Source: Deroplatys truncata (Eukaryota; Arthropoda; Insecta; Mantodea; Mantidae). From it: a stretch of 64,000 nucleotides of DNA. Below the pieces are notes generated by a model, which was given only the letters and a program-made list of their open reading frames with translations, was not told where the DNA came from and made no database searches. This document shows positions 58,380 through 64,000 of this stretch, piece after piece; the stretch's first letter is position 1; every line of letters begins with the position of its first letter. The stretch lies in NCBI GenBank assembly GCA_030765065.1, contig CM060980.1, positions 63,844,364-63,908,363 on the forward strand, read 5' to 3'. The translations under genes and the position numbers were made by a program.

Positions 58380-58650
58380 GAACTAAACAAAATTAAGTAA
58401 CTAGGTATAATTGTGTAAATAAAATTAATTTCTCTGAGCATATAAACCACGTAAGTCAGAAATGCACTAAATTAATCCATGCATTTTCGAAATCTGCAAA
58501 CATTAGTTGGGGTTTAAGTCACGAGGCGCTTAAACATATTTATAAAGGGGACATTTTACCACTTATGTTATGTGGAGCACCAGTTTGGAGAGAAACCTTA
58601 TGAAAAAGAAATACAATAGAGCAAAATTCATTAAAGTCAGAGACTTATAA
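58380..58650 (+). pseudogene. LINE reverse transcriptase C-terminal fragment
   Basis: One frame reads FSEHINHVSQKCTKLIHAF, SKSANISWGLSHEALKHIYK and GDILPLMLCGAPVW, the conserved thumb-like segment after the RT domain of R1/Jockey-like non-LTR retrotransposons. A stop follows soon after. It differs from the two longer LINE copies in the window, so it is probably another family. Confidence 0.85.
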
Positions 58651-59007
58651 ACTTCATAATTTAATGTTAATTTTTCCGTTAACATGATTCATTCAACAAA
58701 TGATTATAACTTGTTCTGTTGTGTCATCAGTGATAACAATTTTCTTCTTTTTATTGCAGGTTCCCAAAAGGCCATAACCTTTGTTTTTGAGGTGATATTC
58801 GTAAATTAAGTGATTCGATAGTTTCCAATCGAATATTGCTCTTTGTAATTCCATTTTATTTTCAGCTATTATAAACCTGATCGTCTGAAAACAGCATTGT
58901 AAATAAATTATTAAAGCCGTATTTGCTAAAACTCTTAATTTTCAATTTCCATTTTCTCGGAACTTCTCCGCAAAAGTTAAAAGCATGGATGACAGGTTAC
59001 ATCCCTA

Positions 59008-59288
59008 AATTAAAATGAGTTTTATTTATGGACGCTCTTTAACGGCTATGGTCCTCAGCGTCCCATTCTATATTCGGTGTGAAAGACCGATAATTTTGCT
59101 CAGGGGCCTCTTTATCAGGCTTGAGGTTCTTTTACGTGACGTAAACCTACGACACGGGACCAGCGGCTTTACTTCCCTTGCGAAGGAAGCCTTGCTAAGG
59201 ATTTTTACGCCCGAAAAAATATATCGCCTCCGCCGGGTTTGAATCCGCAAGGCTGCATGGTAACCACTACACCACGGTGGACGACGGC
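59008..59288 (-). mobile_element. tRNA-derived SINE, family 1
   Basis: In minus orientation it shows TGGTGTAGTGG (A box), ATTCAAACCCGG (B box), the GGCTTCCTTCG block, and an ATAAATAAAACTC tail. A 10-bp duplication TACATCCCTA (58998-59007, 59289-59298) gives exact ends. Confidence 0.93.
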
Positions 59289-59446
59289 TACATCCCTATC
59301 TCACCCCTTTGTTGACAGTTATGCATTTAGCAATTACTATGTCTGTCGTAATTATTTTAATTTTTGTTTATTTGTTTGCACTTTGTATTGGTATTCCTCT
59401 TTTATTTGAAATTTCCTAGAGTTTATCTCTAATTACATTATCAAAG

Positions 59447-60027
59447 GCCTTGGATTAGATTGTGAAGCGAAGGGGATTCGGCATCGATCCAGGAATGAGG
59501 ATATTGTACTGACGTCCTACGAGGAGGCGCCGCGGGAGAGAGAGATGAGGTGAAGGGAAACCTCGCGCAGCCGGAAACCAGGAGTGACGGAACAGCAATG
59601 ACAGGATCCCTACATTTGTCAGATCGAGACGCCCCGGCAGTCAAATAGGCAGACAGGGTACCCCTCCCCACACAGGGTCCAACACCCCCAAGGAGTATTC
59701 CTTATACCCCGGCAACAAGCCGAAGGCCGAGGGATGGAGAAAATTTACAGAGAGCATCCTTTTTTCCCTGCCATGCTGCACCGAAGCACCTTCGCCAACA
59801 CTTCTAACCCTGAAACAGATCAAATGGGATAAAGAATGAATGAATTAATTTAACGAAATGGAGAGACAGGAAATTCGGGGAATGAAAAAACCACTCCAGC
59901 ATTCGCCTGACAGTCTGGGGAAACCCCCGAAAAAACCCAGGGGTTCGAGTGGGCGGTCGCTGGGCATCGAACCCGGGACCTCACGAATGCGGGCAATAGA
60001 CGTTGCCGACCGAGTCATCCCGCTCGG
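59447..60027 (-). mobile_element. tRNA-derived SINE, family 2, full length
   Basis: In minus orientation it starts ACCGAGCGGGATGAC and has a B box GGTTCGATGCCC, then the GCTGGAGTGG, GGATGCTCTCTGTAA and TTGCCGGGG blocks, and ends near a GGATCGATGCCGAATCCCC block. The duplication (T)ATCAAAG (59439-59446, 60028-60035) flanks it. It is longer than the copy at 14924-15429 by about 75 bp. Confidence 0.93.
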
Positions 60028-60282
60028 TATCAAAGTTCTTAATAAAATCTATAAATAATATATCGTTCTATACAAAATCAAACAATTAAAAAGGACGTAT
60101 AATATATTAAATTGCCTGTAGTAAAACCAAGAGTAGAGTATGCTACAAGCTCTTTCATACATTGAATTCAATAAAAAAAATTAAACCTGTTCTTTTATTA
60201 TTCAATTAAATTCATTTTCATATCAAATTTACCAACACGAACAAATGAAAAGGAGATGTGGTATGATGCAGATGTTCAGAAA

Positions 60283-60380
60283 GATGGTTCAAATGGTAGC
60301 GTATGTGGCTCGCATTTGAGAGACTCTGGGTTCAAATCACAAGTGCTAGCCGATCTGACTGTCCTTTTTTTATTTAAAAG
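60283..60380 (+). mobile_element. tRNA-like SINE head fragment
   Basis: ATGGTTCAAATGGTAGCG ... GGGTTCAAATCAC looks like an A/B box pair of a tRNA-derived SINE, followed by a T-rich tail. The copy is short and diverged. Confidence 0.5.
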
Positions 60381-60467
60381 AACTATACTTATAGAGAAAG
60401 CGAACACGTAACTAAGGTCATCTGCTTCACACTATTTGTACCAAAGAAATATACAGAACAGCAATTA

Positions 60468-61831
60468 TACAGAATGTTTTAAAAATAGAGGGCATGGATT
60501 CAGGTGTGCATTCCCATATATAGACGATAAAAACAGTCCATTACTATATGTGTCCAGATATGTATGGTCTTTGAGTTATGATCTTCAATACAGTGATATT
60601 CACCGGAACGTTTTTCTTCCTGCAGTTAGTTGCCGTGACAGAAAATATTAACAGGTACTCAAACCAGGAGCTGGCAGAAATGCACTTCATGTAAGGGCGG
60701 CGGCAAAGCTGCGCTGGCTCGTCGTTTGTACCCACAGCGAAGATGTCCAGATCGGAAGACATTTGAATGTCCCATCGCTATGTGTGGGCTCATGGGAAGT
60801 TTACGCCACCTGGTTTGGGAAGGGGACGATCAAAATCTACAACTCCAGATGTAGAGGAGGATATTCTGGATTCTGTGCACACGACTCCTTCTATCAGTAC
60901 ACGAAGGTTAGCGCTGCAAGTGAATGTTCCTCATACGACTGTCTGGAGACTTGCGAGAGCAATAGTTGTATCCTTATCATTTGCAACATGTACAGGCTCT
61001 GTCACCAGCAGATTGCTTTGCTTGATTTATGTTCTTTCAGTGGTTGCAATGGCTGCAGTGTGTTACAAATCCGAACTTTACTGCCTTAGTATTATTTACA
61101 GATGAAGCACAGTTCACACGAGATGGCATTACAAATTTCCACAATCAGCATGTATGAGCATATAAAAACCCACATACAATTGTTCCATCTCATCACCAAG
61201 TGCAGTTCACTCTCAACATGTGGGCCAGTATCATTGGTGATTGGTTAGTTGGGCCCAGTGTACTTGTAAACGGAGGCAGGCGTACACAAACTTCCTGGAA
61301 AACATCATATCTCATGTGCATGAAGACACTCCACTAAGCATTCGTCAACAAGCTCACTTCTTTAATGATGGCGCTCCTGCACACGCTCCTCAGTCATACA
61401 GCTCACCGGTACTTGGATCGAAGGTTTCTTGATCGATGGATAGTTAGAGGTGGCCCAATTGCTTGGCCAACACGCTCACCTTATTTGAACCCTATCGATT
61501 TCTGCTTGCGGGCCATTTAAAAGCGTTGGTGTCTCCGGTGCCTGACATGAATCCATTCAGAATCGAATCGCGTGGTAGGTTGTGAGGAAATACGCAATAC
61601 TCTTGAAATTTGGGTTCGTGTTCGCACGCCATGAGGCGTCGATGTGAGGCCTGTATTCAAGTAGGATGTGGACACTGAACATCTTCTGTAAAAGAGACTA
61701 AAACACAGTAAGAAATACGTTCCGGTGAATATCACTGTTTTGAAGGGATGCTGTAATGGACCTTTTTTAATGTCTACATATGGGGAATGCATACCTAAAA
61801 TTATGCCCTCCATTTTTTTAAATATTCTGCA
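60468..61831 (+). mobile_element. Decayed mariner-like element with about 190-bp TIRs
   Basis: The ends (60468-about 60655 and about 61680-61831) are inverted repeats sharing ACAGAAT, TTTAAAAA, GAGGGCAT, GCATTCCC and CAGTGATATTCACCGGAACG. A broken transposase gene lies between. Left flank TTA and right flank CATAA would fit TA target sites, but mutations blur the ends. Confidence 0.85.
60767..61680 (+). pseudogene. mariner-like transposase, decayed
   Basis: Frame-shifted parts include the helix-turn-helix LGRGRSKSTTPDVEEDILDS and STRRLALQVNVPHTTVWRLA, then LFTDEAQFTRDGI (first Asp), HQVQFTLNMWASIIGDW, HFFNDGAPAHAP (second Asp), GGPIAWPTRSPYLNPIDF (third Asp region, SPDL changed to SPYL) and a C-terminal GCEEIRNT stretch. 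Many stops and frameshifts are present. It is closer to the element at 41349-43211 than to classical mariner (32541). Confidence 0.88.
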
Positions 61832-61919
61832 TAATCCCAAAGGACAATCTTCCGGTTTAATGAATTGTCATCCAATGGATGCCAAGGAAAAGTGAATACG
61901 CAACTGAAAAAACAATTAA

Positions 61920-62195
61920 AATGAGTTTTATTTATTGACGCTCTTTAAGTAGTGCTGTCCTTAGCGTCCCATTTTATATTGGGCGTGAAAGACCGGAAAT
62001 TTTGCTCAGAGGCCTCTTTATCAGGTTCGAGGTTCTTTTACATGCCGTAAGTATACGACACGGGATCACCGAGAAGACTTTACTTCCCTTCCGAAGGAAG
62101 CCATGCTAAGGATTTTTACTACCGAAGAAATCCGTCGCCCTCCGCCGGGTTTGAACCAGCGACCTCGGGAACCGTAGGAGGACCATCTATCAACA
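61920..62195 (-). mobile_element. tRNA-derived SINE, family 1
   Basis: In minus orientation it has the family body, B box GGTTCAAACCC and an ATAAATAAAACTC tail. The A-box end (about 62180-62195) is truncated or diverged. Confidence 0.88.
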
Positions 62196-64000
62196 AGTTA
62201 CTCAAGCATATCGTACGGGAGGGCGAATATGCAACTAAAGCCACTTGTATGACAAACACTAACTCATATAAAAGAACCTACAGAAGCTTCAGAGGGAACC
62301 GTAGTTAAAGCCGGTTTAAATATGAAGAGGAGAATGTGATACAGACAATCGAGTAGCAAATGGATAAACCTCGCTTCGACAGTTTTACAAACAACCGTGT
62401 TTATTTGAAACTGAAGGCCTTTTTAGAATGTTTTTTATGGAAAATGTCTTTTAAGTTCTCTAAGTTTTGCTAGCAAATAATATTGTAAATTTTTTAGGTA
62501 ACCGAGGAGGAATGCAGGCCTCACTAAAACAAACAATTTAATCAATGTTTTACGAAATAAATAATCTCCGATCTGTATACATATGTTAAAGCGTTTAAAT
62601 TGTCTAGGTTTTTAAGCAATACCAAAAAATAATGTTTTAACATTCTAAATGCCCATGCGTTTATTTCTCTTGAATATATGGCTCGCATAATATATCGACT
62701 TATTTTTTAAACAGTTGCTTTTCGTCCTCACTCGTCAGCCTCCTCCGCATAGTCTAGTAGAATCGTTATGAAATGCTAGTAATAGCTAGAGAAAGCCGAT
62801 TGACAAACTACTAAATTTTTTTTCTTGCTTTGTTCCGAAAGGGTAGATAATTCCTTCTTTCTTCTTCCCTGGAATTCTTCATTCCAAACACCACCTCAGT
62901 CATGAATGTTTGAGCCTTATTTTCTTACAATAGGACGACTAAATTTACAAATTAAAAAAGGGAGGAGGATAATTATTGGAGATTGGTATAAATTGGCATT
63001 TTATATAGACACAGCTATCTATTAAAAACACTGTTATTTTATAGCAAACTAAAGCAGGCAATTGTGTGCTAGTTAGAAGCCAGGTAACATTGTTCCACCT
63101 CCCCTCCCGGAATACTCTTGTACGGTGTATGTCGTTTATAGTTTCCTCACTCGCTTGTTTATGAACATGATGAGGTGAATTATAAATTTCCGCTGTCTTC
63201 CAACCCTTGTTTCCGAGTTCTTTAACTCTGATTAATATAAGCGTCTAGTTTTATACAAATTCAGCCATAACTTTTATATTAACTTTCATATGATCCAGTA
63301 ACTGAGCAATAAACTATATTATTAAGGACTGAATTCCCTTCAACAAACTTGACCATTCCTTCAAAATGGTAAAGAGGTATATATGAAAGGCCTTAATGGC
63401 CTTATATGAAAAATGTATTCTTTTCGGAGCATATCTGAGATGAAGACTGTGTTAACCTTCTAAATTGCCAGTATGCATATAATGTCGATATGAGCGAAAA
63501 ATCTTTTAAGAAGGTGCTATCAAAAATAGTTTTCTTCGGAACATGATAGGCATTTGATTCGTCTTTATTCCGTATTTATTTCTTTGGTCTTCTTCCAAAA
63601 ACTCATCATGCTCACAAAATTTCCATTCACCGTTTTCTAACCATTTATGTTCATTTTCATATGATGAAGAATTGATGTGAATTTTTCAATTAGTATGGTA
63701 CCGTTCTCATTGCAGTTTTACGCAACCCACCATAAATAGTTATTTATACTGGCTTTCCATGCCATGAGCTCTGGGTACTTTTTTTACCATTTTAATTTTT
63801 TCATTAGATAGATGCCGTAAGTCAAATTCATGTTCAACTTCCAGATACTGAGTTTTTAACAGATATCTTACACCTTTATGTCTGTCGGAGAAAAAAACTT
63901 CAACTCTACACATTTCCTGTTTTGCAAGGTTTTTTTTAATTTCCTTGTTTTACCCAGCTATGATGTGTTTTTAAACTGTTTTTCGTTACCGCTTATCACC
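62196..64000. other. AT-rich DNA, no recognised feature
   Basis: No gene, RNA or shared repeat was recognised up to the end of the window. Confidence 0.45.

Noticed and set aside
1..64000. CRISPR array, bacterial operon or phage-like genes
   Set aside because: The sequence is plainly eukaryotic, with low coding density and spliced exons; no spaced direct repeats of CRISPR type occur.

Overview
This is a window of an AT-rich, repeat-laden insect nuclear genome. It is eukaryotic: the one clear host gene is a spliced exon, and the rest is introns or intergenic DNA filled with retrotransposons, DNA transposons, SINEs and microsatellites. An insect is indicated by three things: the invertebrate-type DM-domain exon, a nuclear copy of an insect-like mitochondrial 16S rRNA segment, and Jockey-like LINEs with Tc1/mariner-type elements carrying an insect-type helix-turn-helix. 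The mix of families would suit a cockroach/termite-like polyneopteran, but that is inference; nothing here fixes the order.

Host gene. One confident exon (27787-28023, + strand) encodes a complete DM zinc-binding domain of the Dmrt11E/DMRT2 type. It lies between a splice acceptor ending exactly one base before the ATG and a donor GTTAGT that splits the last Arg codon. The ATG directly after the acceptor implies a 5'UTR exon upstream. Two candidate first exons (about 20.25-20.39 kb and 23.63-23.82 kb) are proposed as hypotheses. The rest of the gene is outside the window or in unrecognised sequence downstream.

Layout. 0-2.5 kb: an R element (a roughly 0.8-0.9 kb repeat carrying a CA microsatellite, named here for convenience) and AT-rich DNA. 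2.5-7.1 kb: a complete minus-strand LTR retrotransposon with target-site duplication (TSD) ATAG and a gag-like region but no pol. 9.5-17 kb: a dense nest of R elements with three SINE insertions. 17-19.5 kb: inverted tRNA-derived SINEs, a degenerate minisatellite and a solo LTR (TSD CACG). 20-27 kb: candidate promoter regions, more SINEs and R elements. 27.8 kb: the DM exon. 28.2-31.6 kb: a minus-strand Jockey-like LINE split by a solo LTR (TSD CATG). 31.6-40 kb: an R element, mariner remnants, a Helitron-like element and a long-TIR MITE. 40.6-48 kb: a near full-length minus-strand LINE (ORF1 and ORF2 overlapping at ATGA) interrupted by a 1.86 kb mariner-like element and a second insertion. 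48-64 kb: SINEs, two R elements, a mitochondrial 16S insertion, a LINE fragment and a decayed long-TIR mariner-like element.

The most unusual structures are the gag-only LTR element with a 36-bp minisatellite inside its LTRs and a duplicated primer-binding-like site, and the R family: at least seven near full-length copies, a conserved 12-bp inverted terminal motif, a CA array at the same internal place in most copies, and a long reading frame that is open in several copies. Many insertions could be delimited to the base because they interrupt other repeats.
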